Origin: Achromobacter pulmonis
GTDB lineage: Bacteria; Pseudomonadota; Gammaproteobacteria; Burkholderiales; Burkholderiaceae_B
Assembly: GCF_002885955.2 (NCBI RefSeq)
Contig: NZ_POQS01000007.1
Location: 406,019-470,018 of the forward strand
Direction: 5' to 3'
Length of the DNA: 64,000 bases
Shown here: piece after piece, positions 17,403 through 25,901 of the stretch
How positions within the stretch are numbered: the first letter of the stretch is position 1
Layout of the letters: every line of letters begins with the position of its first letter
Translations under genes and position numbers: made by a program
Notes under the pieces: model-generated
Told to the model about the DNA's origin: nothing
Database searches by the model: none
What the model saw: only the letters and a program-made list of their open reading frames with translations

Positions 17403-18368
17403 TTGAATCTCCCCGCGCTCATTGCCCCCATTGCTGACGATATGAAAGCCGTCGATGCGGTTATCCGCGAGCGGCTGAACTCCGACGTGGTCCTGATCCG
17501 CACCATCGGCGACTACATCATCGGCGCCGGCGGCAAGCGCATGCGGCCGGCCATGGTGCTGATGGTGGCCCGCGCGCTGGGCTATGAAGGGACGCATCAC
17601 CAGCTGCTGGCCGCGGTGGTGGAATTCATCCATACCGCCACCTTGCTGCACGACGACGTGGTCGACGAATCCGACCTGCGCCGCGGCCGCGAAACCGCCA
17701 ACGCGGTGTTCGGCAACGCCGCCAGCGTGCTGGTGGGCGACTACCTGTATTCCCGTTCCTTCGAAATGATGGTCGAGGCCGACTCGATGCGCGTCATGAG
17801 CATCCTGTCCGAGGCCACCACCGTCATCGCCGAAGGCGAGGTGCTGCAGCTGCTCAACGTGCACGACCCCGACGTCTCGCAGGAGCGCTATCTGCAGGTC
17901 GTGCGCTACAAGACCGCCAAGCTGTTCGAGGCCGCCGCCCAGGTCGGCGCCGTGCTGGCCGGCGCCACGCCCGAGCAGGAAGCCGCCGCGGCGGCCTACG
18001 GCCGTCATGTCGGCACCGCCTTCCAGCTGGTCGACGACGTGCTGGACTACAGCGGCGACGCCGCCGCGCTGGGCAAGAACGTGGGCGACGACCTGCGCGA
18101 GGGCAAGCCCACGCTGCCGCTGATCCGCGTAATGGAAGTGGGCACGCCCGAACAGCAGCAACTGATCCGCGACGCCATCAAGACCGGTGACGCCGACTTC
18201 GCCGCCGTGGCCGCCGCCATCCAGGCGACCGACGCCCTGGAACACGCCCGCCAGGCCGCAATCGCCGAGGCCGAACTGGCCAAAAAAGCACTTTCCGACT
18301 ATCCCATTTCCCCTTTTCAAAAATCTCTGTTAGAATTCTGCGCTTTCGCGGTAAACAGAGATCGCTGA
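17403..18368 (+). CDS. ispB: Octaprenyl diphosphate synthase
   Basis: Makes the C40 side chain of ubiquinone-8 from FPP and IPP. 321 residues with both Asp-rich motifs: LLHDDVVDES near residue 84 (DDxxD) and QLVDDVLDYSGD near 215, plus the GGKRMRPAMVLM segment. The TTG at 17403 is taken as the start because the conserved N-terminus begins there; an ATG at 17442 is the alternative. It is divergent from rplU; the gap has a consensus-like TATAAT at 17305-17310 that could be its -10. The 3' end of the gene contains an AT-rich promoter-like stretch with TAGAAT (18331-18336) facing the tRNA. Confidence 0.93.
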   Translation: MNLPALIAPIADDMKAVDAVIRERLNSDVVLIRTIGDYIIGAGGKRMRPAMVLMVARALGYEGTHHQLLAAVVEFIHTATLLHDDVVDESDLRRGRETANAVFGNAASVLVGDYLYSRSFEMMVEADSMRVMSILSEATTVIAEGEVLQLLNVHDPDVSQERYLQVVRYKTAKLFEAAAQVGAVLAGATPEQEAAAAAYGRHVGTAFQLVDDVLDYSGDAAALGKNVGDDLREGKPTLPLIRVMEVGTPEQQQLIRDAIKTGDADFAAVAAAIQATDALEHARQAAIAEAELAKKALSDYPISPFQKSLLEFCAFAVNRDR

Positions 18369-18456
18369 ACAAATTCAGCGGTATCGGGACCGAGAGAAAG
18401 GCAGGACAGCCCAGCCGTACTGAGCACGGCGAAGCTGAAAGTAGTAGGTAGTAAAT

Positions 18457-18534
<78 letters not shown>

Positions 18535-18580
18535 TCAATGTGGTCGAATTCATGAAGGTGTTTCCCGACGCCTCAAGCTG

Positions 18581-18615
18581 AAAGCCGGTATCGCACAAGC
18601 GCTGCCGGCTTTTTT
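18581..18615 (+). terminator. Terminator of the tRNA-Pro transcript
   Basis: AAAGCCGG (18581-18588) pairs with CCGGCTTT (18605-18612); the T-run continues to 18615. An inner CGC/GCG pair lies in the loop. It follows the tRNA by 47 bases. Confidence 0.88.
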
Positions 18616-18666
18616 GCGTTCGCTCGCTCAAAGACCGTTTACATGCGGGCGTGGGGAGGTCGGACG

Positions 18667-19091
18667 CTATGCGCTCGGCTGTTCTATGGCGCTGCGCGCA
18701 TTCTTCGCGGTCATAAAAAGCTTCAACGGATCCACGTCCCGAAGGGCGATAAAACCATACTTGCGATAAAACGCTGCCGCTTCGTCATCCTTTGCGTCAA
18801 CCAGCACCACTGTCACCGCGAGTGGACCCGAGATTGCCAGTTCAAGCGCCTCGATCAGGAGCGCGCCGCCCAGGCCCTGGCCTGCGGCAGGCGTGTCAAT
18901 TCCACCGCGCCAGCCGAAAGCGTGAAGAATCCCGCCACCATGTCGTCGCTCAGAAGCAGATGCGCACGCGCGGAATTTCGTTCCTCATCTTGTCCCAGCC
19001 GTTCAACAAAATACCTATCGAGTTCCGGGTTGCCGCAGCAAAACCCCCTACGGTCAATCGACTTCGAGAAGGGCGCGAATTGGAACGCCAT
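18667..19091 (-). pseudogene. GNAT-type toxin (TacT-like), broken by an internal deletion and frameshift
   Basis: The N-terminal part (19091 down to about 18890) reads MAFQFAPFSKSIDRRGFCCG, then the QDEERNSARAHLLLSDDMVAG and FFTLSAGAVELTRLP segments typical of GNAT toxins paired with DUF1778 antitoxins, and then hits a stop at 18855. A second frame over the same DNA gives the missing C-terminal half: TPAAGQGLGGALLIEALELA, EAAAFYRKYGFIALRD, ending at 18667. The roughly 30 residues normally between them (including the LGRLAVD strand) are absent, and the frames differ. So an out-of-frame deletion near 18890-18900 inactivated the toxin. Acetylation of charged tRNA is the family role. Confidence 0.8.
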
Positions 19092-19104
19092 GCCGTGTCA
19101 GCCC

Positions 19105-19563
19105 TTATTGGCCTTCGACTTGACGCAGGATCTTTTTCCGCGTCGTCGCCGCGCGTTTGAGCGCGGCCGTCGGTTCGGATGGTTCGGCGTCAATCGCTGC
19201 GGCGATTGTTTCGGAGTCCCGTTTGGACAGCCGCAAAATCACCTGATGCTCGATCTGGCGCAGTGCGGCCTGGTGGGCCGCGTGCACCACGAAGTCGGAG
19301 AGCGAGCGGCCGGAAATATCGGCTGCGCGTTGAATGACAGCGCGTTCTTTCGCGGTCAATCTGGCGTCCAGGCGAGCGGTTCGGGGCTCGTCCACGCGCT
19401 CAAGTTCCTGGCCGATGAGCTCGCGTAGACAGGCGATGACGTCGCTCGGCACCTGCTCTGTGATTCGCGTTTCCTGGGACGGGTTGTGTTCCGGGCCGGG
19501 GTGTTTGCGCTTGGGCTTTTGCTTGAGCGCCGCAATGATGCTTTCTTCGTGCTGTGTGGTCAT
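19105..19563 (-). CDS. DUF1778 (ribbon-helix-helix) antitoxin
   Basis: 152 residues. The central part (about 62-105) is the DUF1778 RHH domain, TARLDARLTAKERAVIQRAA then DISGRSLSDFVVHAAHQAA, followed by a toxin-binding helical tail rich in Ala/Glu/Lys. A polar N-terminal extension of about 55 residues is longer than usual for this family; an internal start is possible, but the operators lie just upstream of 19563. It ends 13 bp before the toxin remnant, so the normal antitoxin-toxin order is kept although the toxin is broken. Confidence 0.85.
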   Translation of the reverse strand: MTTQHEESIIAALKQKPKRKHPGPEHNPSQETRITEQVPSDVIACLRELIGQELERVDEPRTARLDARLTAKERAVIQRAADISGRSLSDFVVHAAHQAALRQIEHQVILRLSKRDSETIAAAIDAEPSEPTAALKRAATTRKKILRQVEGQ

Positions 19564-19577
19564 GGCGCATCCTTCAT

Positions 19578-19624
19578 GTACGGAAAATCACGTACAAAAA
19601 TGTAGTGTACGGAAAAATTCGTAC
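19578..19624 (-). promoter_or_regulatory. Twin palindromic operators of the toxin-antitoxin locus
   Basis: Two 18-bp sites share the design GTACG-N8-CGTAC: GTACGGAAAATCACGTAC (19578-19595) and GTACGGAAAAATTCGTAC (19607-19624). They start 29 bp apart, near three helical turns, and sit immediately upstream of the antitoxin start. RHH antitoxins usually repress their own promoter from such paired sites. The interval is also the only spacer before the LysR gene, whose end is at 19629. Confidence 0.75.
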
Positions 19625-19628
19625 CTGC

Positions 19629-20606
19629 TCAACGCCCAACTGCCTCCCCGTCCGGCGCGACGCTCGCCACCGCTTGCAGGCATTCGATCAGCCCCCGCAT
19701 GTGCGGAGACAGGTCCAGGCTGCAATGGCGGACCAGGCCGATGGGGCCGAAGACGGGCGGCAGGTCGATGTCGAGGATGGCCAGGCCCTGGCCGCGGGCC
19801 AGGTGGCGGGCCACGCAGCGCGGCATGAGCGACAGGGTGTCGCTGCTGTTCATCAGGATGGTGTTGTTCAGCGCGGACGCCGATTCGATCCGGGCGTAGG
19901 GATAGACGCCATGGCGTTGCAGCAGCATGTCCAGGCCGATGCGCACCGGGCTGCCGCGCGGCGGCATGATCCATGGGTAGGCGGCCAGCCGTTGCCACGG
20001 CACGCCCGGTTCGCCGGCCAGCGGGTGGCCGGCGCGCGCGCAGACGCACATCGGCTCTTCATACAGCACCTGGCTGGCGAGGTCGGGTTTGCGCACGGCC
20101 TCGCCCAGCCTGGCGACCAGCAGGTCGAGCTTGCGGGTGTACAGCTCCGGGGCCAGCGCTTCGAGCGAGCCTTCGCGCACCAGCACGTTGACGTTGGCGG
20201 CCTGCTGCTTGAACCGCAGCAGCGCGCGCGGCACGAGGAAGGCGGCGGCGGTGGAGTTGACGCCGATGCTGATGGTCTCGACGTCCAGGTCCGGCGCGCC
20301 GGACCATTCGCCGCTCATGCGTTCCAGGTCGCCCAGCACCCAGCGCGCATGGCGGATCAGCGATTCGCCGTGGCGCGTGGGGAAGGTGCCTTTGGGCGTG
20401 CGGTCGAACAGGCGCGCGCCGAGCATGTCTTCGAGTTCGGCGATCATGCGCGATACGGCCGGCTGGGTGGTGGCCAGGCGCCGGGCCGCCAGGCCGACGT
20501 TGTGGACTTCGTCCAGCACCCGCATCAGGTGCAGGTGGCGCAGCCGCAGCCGCCCGCGCAGATACCAGCCGGGCGGCAGGGCGGGGGAGTCGTCGGCGGG
20601 CTGCAT
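19629..20606 (-). CDS. LysR-family transcriptional regulator
   Basis: 325 residues. The N-terminal winged helix (about 18-80) reads LRHLHLMRVLDEVHNVGLAA, then RRLATTQPAVSRMIAELEDM; a periplasmic-binding-protein-like effector domain follows (about 105-310). It is divergent from a Bug receptor gene and a sulfatase gene, which it probably controls. A 16-bp interrupted palindrome lies directly before its start codon. Inducer unknown; an aromatic or sulfated compound would fit the neighbours. Confidence 0.88.
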   Translation of the reverse strand: MQPADDSPALPPGWYLRGRLRLRHLHLMRVLDEVHNVGLAARRLATTQPAVSRMIAELEDMLGARLFDRTPKGTFPTRHGESLIRHARWVLGDLERMSGEWSGAPDLDVETISIGVNSTAAAFLVPRALLRFKQQAANVNVLVREGSLEALAPELYTRKLDLLVARLGEAVRKPDLASQVLYEEPMCVCARAGHPLAGEPGVPWQRLAAYPWIMPPRGSPVRIGLDMLLQRHGVYPYARIESASALNNTILMNSSDTLSLMPRCVARHLARGQGLAILDIDLPPVFGPIGLVRHCSLDLSPHMRGLIECLQAVASVAPDGEAVGR

Positions 20607-20610
20607 CTAC

Positions 20611-20626
20611 ATATCAACATTGATAT
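20611..20626. promoter_or_regulatory. Candidate LysR-binding palindrome
   Basis: ATATCAACATTGATAT consists of 7-bp perfect arms ATATCAA/TTGATAT around CA. It is 4 bp upstream of the LysR start and 102 bp from the divergent Bug gene, the usual place for the autoregulatory site of a LysR divergon. The symmetric T/A pattern fits the family's consensus. A second AT-rich patch (AAATATATCATT, near 20637-20648) may belong to the Bug promoter. Confidence 0.55.
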
Positions 20627-20728
20627 GGAAAGGCCAAAATATATCATTGGACCGGAATGTGCCGCTGTTCCATGATCGTCATGACCAGCGCGCCCGCCGA
20701 CGAGGCGCGCGGCGGGAAGGAGACGATC

Positions 20729-21697
20729 ATGCTGAATTTCATACGCGCGCCGCTGGCCATGCTGTGCCTGGCGATTCCGCTGGCCGCCGCCGCGGCCTAC
20801 CCCGACCGGCCGATCACGCTCATCGTGCCCTCCGTGCCCGGCGGCGGCGCGGACGTGGCGGGCCGGCTGGTGGCCGCGGAGCTGGCCAGGCGGCTGGAGG
20901 TGCCGGTGATCGTCGAGAACCGGGCCGGGGTCGCGGGCATCATCGGCTCGCAGGCCGTGGCGCGGGCCAGGCCCGACGGTTATACGCTGCTGCTGGGCCT
21001 GGACGCTTCGTTTACCGCGGCGCCTTATCTGATGGAGGAGGCGCCGTACCGGACGGAGGATTTCGCGCCCATCGCCACGCTGGCCACCTTGCAGTACGTG
21101 CTGGTGGCCTCGCCCTCGGCGCCGTTCGGCTCGCTGCGCGAGCTGCTGGACCAGGCGCGGGCGCGCCCGGACACGATCACCTACGCCAGCGGCGGGCTGG
21201 GCTCGACGCATCATCTGGCCATGGCGCTGTTCGAGCACGATGCCGGCATATCGCTCAAGCACGTGCCGTACAAGGCCGCGCCGCAGGGCTTCGTGGGGGT
21301 GATGGGCAGCCAGGTCGATCTGATGTTCATCGTGGCCAGCACGGCGTTGCCGCAGGTCCGGGCGGGCAAGGTGCGCGGGCTGGCCAACGCCGGCACGGCG
21401 CCCATCGCGGGCGCGCCCGATCTGCCGATGATCAAGGAGGCCGTGCCCGGCTACACCTTCTATAGCTGGTTCGGCCTGTTCGCGCCGGCCAGGACGCCGG
21501 CGCCGGTGGTCGAGGCGCTGGGCAAGGCGGTGGCCGCCGCGCTCAAGAGCCCCGAGCTGCGCGACAAGATGCAGGCCCAGGGCATGATCGTGGGCGACGA
21601 AGGCGCCGAGGGCCTGCGCCAGCGCATCGCCCGCGACACCCGTGTTTTCGCTCCCATGCTCGCCGACATCAAGACCGCAGCCGCCAGACAGCCATGA
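20729..21697 (+). CDS. Bug-family tripartite tricarboxylate transporter solute-binding protein
   Basis: 322 residues with a signal peptide (about 1-20, ending AAAA-YPDRP). The mature part starts with the Bug hallmark YPDRPITLIVPSVPGGGADV, followed by VIVENRAGVAGIIGS and later YASGGLGSTHHLA and VPYKAAPQ. Bug receptors bind small carboxylates or aromatics in the periplasm; Bordetella and relatives have dozens, often without adjacent TctA/TctB membrane subunits, as here. ATG at 20729 follows GGGAAGGAG. It overlaps the sulfatase gene (ATGA), suggesting that the ligand and the sulfatase substrate are related. Confidence 0.9.
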   Translation: MLNFIRAPLAMLCLAIPLAAAAAYPDRPITLIVPSVPGGGADVAGRLVAAELARRLEVPVIVENRAGVAGIIGSQAVARARPDGYTLLLGLDASFTAAPYLMEEAPYRTEDFAPIATLATLQYVLVASPSAPFGSLRELLDQARARPDTITYASGGLGSTHHLAMALFEHDAGISLKHVPYKAAPQGFVGVMGSQVDLMFIVASTALPQVRAGKVRGLANAGTAPIAGAPDLPMIKEAVPGYTFYSWFGLFAPARTPAPVVEALGKAVAAALKSPELRDKMQAQGMIVGDEGAEGLRQRIARDTRVFAPMLADIKTAAARQP

Positions 21698-23235
21698 AAC
21701 CAGCCATGAAACGTCCCAATATCCTGCTCATCACCACCGACCAGCATCGCGGCGACTGCCTGGGCTACGCCGGACGGCGGGTCAAGACGCCGCACATCGA
21801 CCTGCTGGCGCGCAACGGCACGCACTTCTCGGCCTGCATCACGCCCAACGTGGTCTGCCAGCCGTCGCGCGCGTCCATGCTGACGGGCCTGCTGCCGCTG
21901 ACGCACGGGGTGTGCGACAACGGCATCGACCTGGACCTGCGCACCGGCGAGGCCGGCTTTGCCGGCAGCCTGGCCGCCGCGGGCTACGACACGGGCTTCA
22001 TCGGCAAGGCGCACTTCTCCACTCACCACACCTTCGAGGCCACGGGGCGTCCGGAGTGCCAGTACAGCGAGGCGGCCCTGGGGCCGGGCTGGAACGGCCC
22101 GTACATGGGTTTCGAGCACGTGGAGCTGGTGGTCGAGGGCCACAACTACTGGCTGCCCACGCCGCTGCCGGGCGGCCTGCACCATTCGCGCTGGCACTAC
22201 GGCGACGGGCAGGGGGAACTGCGCAACCAGCTCTACCAGAAGGACCTGGGGCCGCCCAGCGGCGCGCCACAGACCTTCAATTCGGCGCTGCCGGCGGCCT
22301 GGCACAACTCGGCCTGGATCGGCGACCGGACCATCGAATACCTGCGCCGGCATGGCCAGGAGCGGCCGTTCTGCCTGTGGGCCTCGTTTCCCGATCCGCA
22401 CCATCCCTTCGATTGCCCCGAGCCCTGGTCGCGCCTGCATCATCCCGACGAGGTCGATCTGCCGCGCCATCGCAGCACCGACTACGACCGCCGGCCGTGG
22501 TGGCACCGGGCCAGCATGGAAAGCAAGCCCATGGGCAATGCCGAGGTGCAGGCGCTGCGCCAGAACTTCTCGCGCATGCCGACGCCGTCCGAAGCGGCGC
22601 TGCGGCGCATCACCGCCAACTACTACGGCATGATTTCGCTGGTGGACCACCAGGTCGGGCGCGTCATGAAAGCGCTGGCCGAGTACGGGCTGGACCGGGA
22701 CACCATCGTGATCTTCACGTCCGACCACGGCGAGTGGCTGGGCGACCACGGGCTGATGCTGAAAGGGCCGATGCCGTACGAGGGCCTGCTGCGCGTGGCC
22801 ATGGTGGCCAGCGGTCCGGGCATCGAGGCCGGCCGGCAGGTGGCCGATCCGGTGTCGACGCTGGACCTGGCCGCCACCCTGTACGACTACGGCGGCGCCT
22901 CGGCCCTGGGGCCGGTGCACGGGCGCAGCCTGCGTCCGCTGCTCGAAGGCCGGGATGCCGGCCGCGCGTTCGCGCTCAGCGAATGGGACGTGGCGGCCTC
23001 GCGCTGCGGGGTCGAACTGAAGCTGCGCACGGCTCGCACCCGCGACTGGAAGCTGACGCTGGAACTGGATAGCGGCGCGGGCGAGATGTACTGCCTGGCC
23101 GAAGATCCGGACGAGATGGACAACCTGTTCGACGATCCCGGCTACGCGGCCCGGCGGCGCGAACTGACCGACATGATCAGGAGCCGTCCCGCCGATCAGC
23201 TGCCGGCGCGCCTGCCGGCTTCGGGCATCGCCTGA
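21694..23235 (+). CDS. Type I sulfatase / phosphonate monoester hydrolase-like enzyme
   Basis: 513 residues of the alkaline phosphatase superfamily. The N-terminus NILLITTDQHRGDCLGY supplies the metal-binding DQ pair, and the modification site is VVCQPSRASMLTG (CxPSR, Cys near residue 56), which would become formylglycine. A second metal site appears as FTSDHGEWLGDHGLM near 345. No N-terminal signal peptide is obvious, so it is likely cytoplasmic. Choline-sulfatase-like or phosphonate hydrolase-like activity is possible; no formylglycine-generating enzyme is in the window. Coupled to the upstream Bug gene. Confidence 0.85.
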   Translation: MKPAMKRPNILLITTDQHRGDCLGYAGRRVKTPHIDLLARNGTHFSACITPNVVCQPSRASMLTGLLPLTHGVCDNGIDLDLRTGEAGFAGSLAAAGYDTGFIGKAHFSTHHTFEATGRPECQYSEAALGPGWNGPYMGFEHVELVVEGHNYWLPTPLPGGLHHSRWHYGDGQGELRNQLYQKDLGPPSGAPQTFNSALPAAWHNSAWIGDRTIEYLRRHGQERPFCLWASFPDPHHPFDCPEPWSRLHHPDEVDLPRHRSTDYDRRPWWHRASMESKPMGNAEVQALRQNFSRMPTPSEAALRRITANYYGMISLVDHQVGRVMKALAEYGLDRDTIVIFTSDHGEWLGDHGLMLKGPMPYEGLLRVAMVASGPGIEAGRQVADPVSTLDLAATLYDYGGASALGPVHGRSLRPLLEGRDAGRAFALSEWDVAASRCGVELKLRTARTRDWKLTLELDSGAGEMYCLAEDPDEMDNLFDDPGYAARRRELTDMIRSRPADQLPARLPASGIA

Positions 23236-23349
23236 AGGCGCGCGCCGGCATTTGCTTTATATTCCCTGCGAATACCAACTTCCAGGGATACCCGGCCGGC
23301 TGCGACTGCGTCATAGTTCGGCGTGGGCAATGCCGCCCGCGCCTTTCTC

Positions 23350-24033
23350 ATGACCGTCGCCATGCTTGCTTCCGAGTCGACCCTGCCTGCCCCGGTGCTG
23401 CTGGTGGAGGACGAACCCCTGATCTGCCGCCGGCTCGAAGGCCTGCTGCTGCAGCTCGGGTATGCGCCCGAGGCGCTGGTGTTCGCCGCCACGCTGGCCG
23501 AGGCGCGCGCCTGCCTGGCCACGCAGCCCGTGGCCCTGGCGCTGGTGGACCTGGGCCTGCCCGACGGCAACGGCACCGAACTGATCACGGAAATGCACGC
23601 GGCCGATCCGGGGCTGGCGATACTGGTCATTTCGGCCTGGAGCACCGAGGACGCGATCCTGGCGGCGCTGCGGGCCGGTGCCACCGGCTATGTGCTCAAG
23701 GAGCGCGACGACCTGGAGGTGTCGCTGTCGATCCGCAGCGTGCTGCGCGGCGGCGCGCCCATCGACCCCTTCGTCGCGCGCCGCATCATCGAGGAATTGC
23801 GCCCCAGGCCGGCGGAGCCGGCAGGCGCGGCCGCCGGCGAGACGCTCAGTCCTCGCGAAAACCAGATTCTTCGCCTAGTATCCGAGGGGCTGGGAAACCG
23901 CGAAATCGCCGAGGAACTGCACCTGTCGCGCTACACCGTCGAATGCCACGTCAAGCACATCTACCGCAAGCTCGCTGTTTCCTCGCGCACCCGGGCGATC
24001 CACGCCGCGCGGTCGCGGGGGCTGCTCGATTGA
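23350..24033 (+). CDS. NarL/FixJ-type response regulator
   Basis: 227 residues: receiver domain (about 15-130) with acidic pair VEDEPL and phosphoacceptor Asp in ALVDLGLPDGNG, then a LuxR-type HTH (about 160-225): LSPRENQILRLVSEGLGNRE followed by IAEELHLSRYTVECHVKHIY. The ATG at 23350 is chosen; a GTG 27 bases upstream is possible. The stop overlaps the kinase start (TTGA), so the two form a coupled two-component system. The regulated genes are unknown. Confidence 0.9.
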   Translation: MTVAMLASESTLPAPVLLVEDEPLICRRLEGLLLQLGYAPEALVFAATLAEARACLATQPVALALVDLGLPDGNGTELITEMHAADPGLAILVISAWSTEDAILAALRAGATGYVLKERDDLEVSLSIRSVLRGGAPIDPFVARRIIEELRPRPAEPAGAAAGETLSPRENQILRLVSEGLGNREIAEELHLSRYTVECHVKHIYRKLAVSSRTRAIHAARSRGLLD

Positions 24034-25892
24034 GGCTGGCGATCCGGCTGGCGGTCTTGTGGCTGGCGCTGGCTTTTTCCCCGGTATGGGCGCAGGCGGA
24101 ATGCACGGCCCAGGTGCTGTCGATCCAATCGGCGCAGGGCGATGCCGAGGGCGGCCGTCCCGGGCCGGACGCATGGCGGCCGGTGACGCTGCCCGATGAC
24201 TGGACCGCGCGCTGGCCCGACTACAGCGGTACGGCCTGGTATCGCATCGACTGGCGGGCGCAGTGCCCGGACGGGCGCGCCGGGCCGGTGGCGCTGGTGC
24301 TCGAATCGGTGGTCATGGCTGGCGAGGTCTACGTCAACGATGCGCGCATCTGGAGCGATCCTCAGCTGAGCGAGCCCCTGTCGCGCAGCTGGAACATGCC
24401 GCGCTACTGGCTCATCCCCGAGGCCCTGATGCGCGATGGCGTGAACACGCTGTGGCTGCGGGTGGTGGGCGTGGCCGAGCAGACGCCCGGCCTGGGGCCG
24501 GTCTACCTCGGAGAGCCCGGCCCGCTGCTGCGGCGCTACGAGGACCTGCGGTGGCGCAACCGCACGCTGTTCATGCTCAACCTGATCGTGTCGGCCGTCC
24601 TGGGCGGGCTGTGCTTCTGCATCTGGCTGATGCGCCGCGAGCAGCGCGCCTTTGGCTGGTATGCGCTGATGGCGCTGTTCTGGGTGCTGTTCATCGCCAA
24701 CGTGCTGGTCACCAGCCCCTGGCCATTTGCCGACAGCATCGGGGCGGCGCGCGCCAACGCCATGGTGCTGGTGCTGTACGTGGCGTGCTTCTGCATTTTC
24801 ACGTGGCGCTTCGGCGAGCAATCGCTGCCGCGCACCGAAAAGGCCTTGTGGATACTGTCCGCGGCGCTGCTGGCGGCGGTGGCCCTGGCGCCGCGGGCGC
24901 AGCTGCCCGAGGTCCGGCTGGCCGCGGTGCTGACCGCGTCCGCCATTTTTTTCGCGAACTGCCTGCAGTTCCCGTTCCACGCCTGGCGCACCCGGCGGCC
25001 CGAAAACCTCATGCTGGCGGCCTGCCTGCTGGTGTTCCTGGCCGTCAGCGTCCATGACCTGCTGCGCATCCTCAAGCTCATCTCCAGCGACACCGCGTAT
25101 ACGCCGTTCACCAGCGTGGTGGTCACGCTGTGCATATCGGCCGTGCTGGGGCTGCGCCACGCGCGCAACGTGCGCCGCATCGAACGCTTCAGCCAGGATC
25201 TGGCCGTGGGCATCGCGCAGGCGCGCACCGAGCTGGCCACGACGCTGGAGCGCGAGCACGCGCTGGCGCTGGCCAATGCGCGCCTGCAGGACCGCCTGCA
25301 GATCGCCCACGACCTGCACGACGGCCTGGGCGGTTCGCTGGTGCGCATGATGGCCGCGGTGGAGCAGGCCAGCCAGCCGGTGCAGAGCCAGCAGTTCCTG
25401 TCCATGCTCAAGCTGTTGCGCGACGACCTGCGCCAGACCATAGACAGCGGATCGAGCGCGGGCGTGAAGGTGCCAGCCACCCCGCGCGAGTGGATCGCGC
25501 CGCTGCGCCACCGTTTCATGCAGCTTTTCGACGAACTGGAGATCCGCGCGAGCTGGGCGGTCCCGGCGCAGTGGCGCACGCCGCCCAGCGCCTTGCAGTG
25601 CATGGCGCTGACCCGGCTGGTCGAGGAATCGCTGGTGAACGTGCTCAAGCACAGCCGCGCCCGCCGCGTCGAGCTGGCGCTGCGCCAGCCCGAATCCGAC
25701 AGCCTGGAGCTGCTGATCGAGGACGACGGCGCCGGTTTCGATGTGGCGGCGGTGCTGCGGGCCGGTATCAGCGTGGGCATGCGCAGCATGCACACCCGCA
25801 TCGAGCGGGTGGGCGGCAGGCTGGAGGTGGCGTCCCGCCCGGGACGGACCGCGCTGACCGCCACGCTGGCGCTGCGCGCGTCCCAGCCCTGA
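24030..25892 (+). CDS. Membrane sensor histidine kinase (7TM-DISM type, HisKA_3)
   Basis: 620 residues from a TTG overlapping the regulator's stop. A signal peptide (about 1-22, WAQA) leads to a periplasmic jelly-roll-like domain (about 25-170, with TAWYRIDW, VYVNDARIW and NTLWLRVVG), followed by about seven membrane helices (about 185-385). Next come a coiled segment and the NarX-type dimerisation motif IAHDLHDGLGGSLVRMM (His near 427), and the ATPase domain with N-box LVEESLVNVLKHSRA and G-box IEDDGAGFD. The front part looks like the carbohydrate-binding fold of 7TMR-DISM sensors, so an extracytoplasmic ligand is likely. Confidence 0.88.
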   Translation: MRLAIRLAVLWLALAFSPVWAQAECTAQVLSIQSAQGDAEGGRPGPDAWRPVTLPDDWTARWPDYSGTAWYRIDWRAQCPDGRAGPVALVLESVVMAGEVYVNDARIWSDPQLSEPLSRSWNMPRYWLIPEALMRDGVNTLWLRVVGVAEQTPGLGPVYLGEPGPLLRRYEDLRWRNRTLFMLNLIVSAVLGGLCFCIWLMRREQRAFGWYALMALFWVLFIANVLVTSPWPFADSIGAARANAMVLVLYVACFCIFTWRFGEQSLPRTEKALWILSAALLAAVALAPRAQLPEVRLAAVLTASAIFFANCLQFPFHAWRTRRPENLMLAACLLVFLAVSVHDLLRILKLISSDTAYTPFTSVVVTLCISAVLGLRHARNVRRIERFSQDLAVGIAQARTELATTLEREHALALANARLQDRLQIAHDLHDGLGGSLVRMMAAVEQASQPVQSQQFLSMLKLLRDDLRQTIDSGSSAGVKVPATPREWIAPLRHRFMQLFDELEIRASWAVPAQWRTPPSALQCMALTRLVEESLVNVLKHSRARRVELALRQPESDSLELLIEDDGAGFDVAAVLRAGISVGMRSMHTRIERVGGRLEVASRPGRTALTATLALRASQP

Positions 25893-25901
25893 GGCGCGCC
25901 G

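Noticed and set aside
18643..19428. A forward 261-codon open frame over the toxin-antitoxin locus.
   Set aside because: It is antisense to the DUF1778 antitoxin and toxin remnant, which both show family motifs in the reverse direction.
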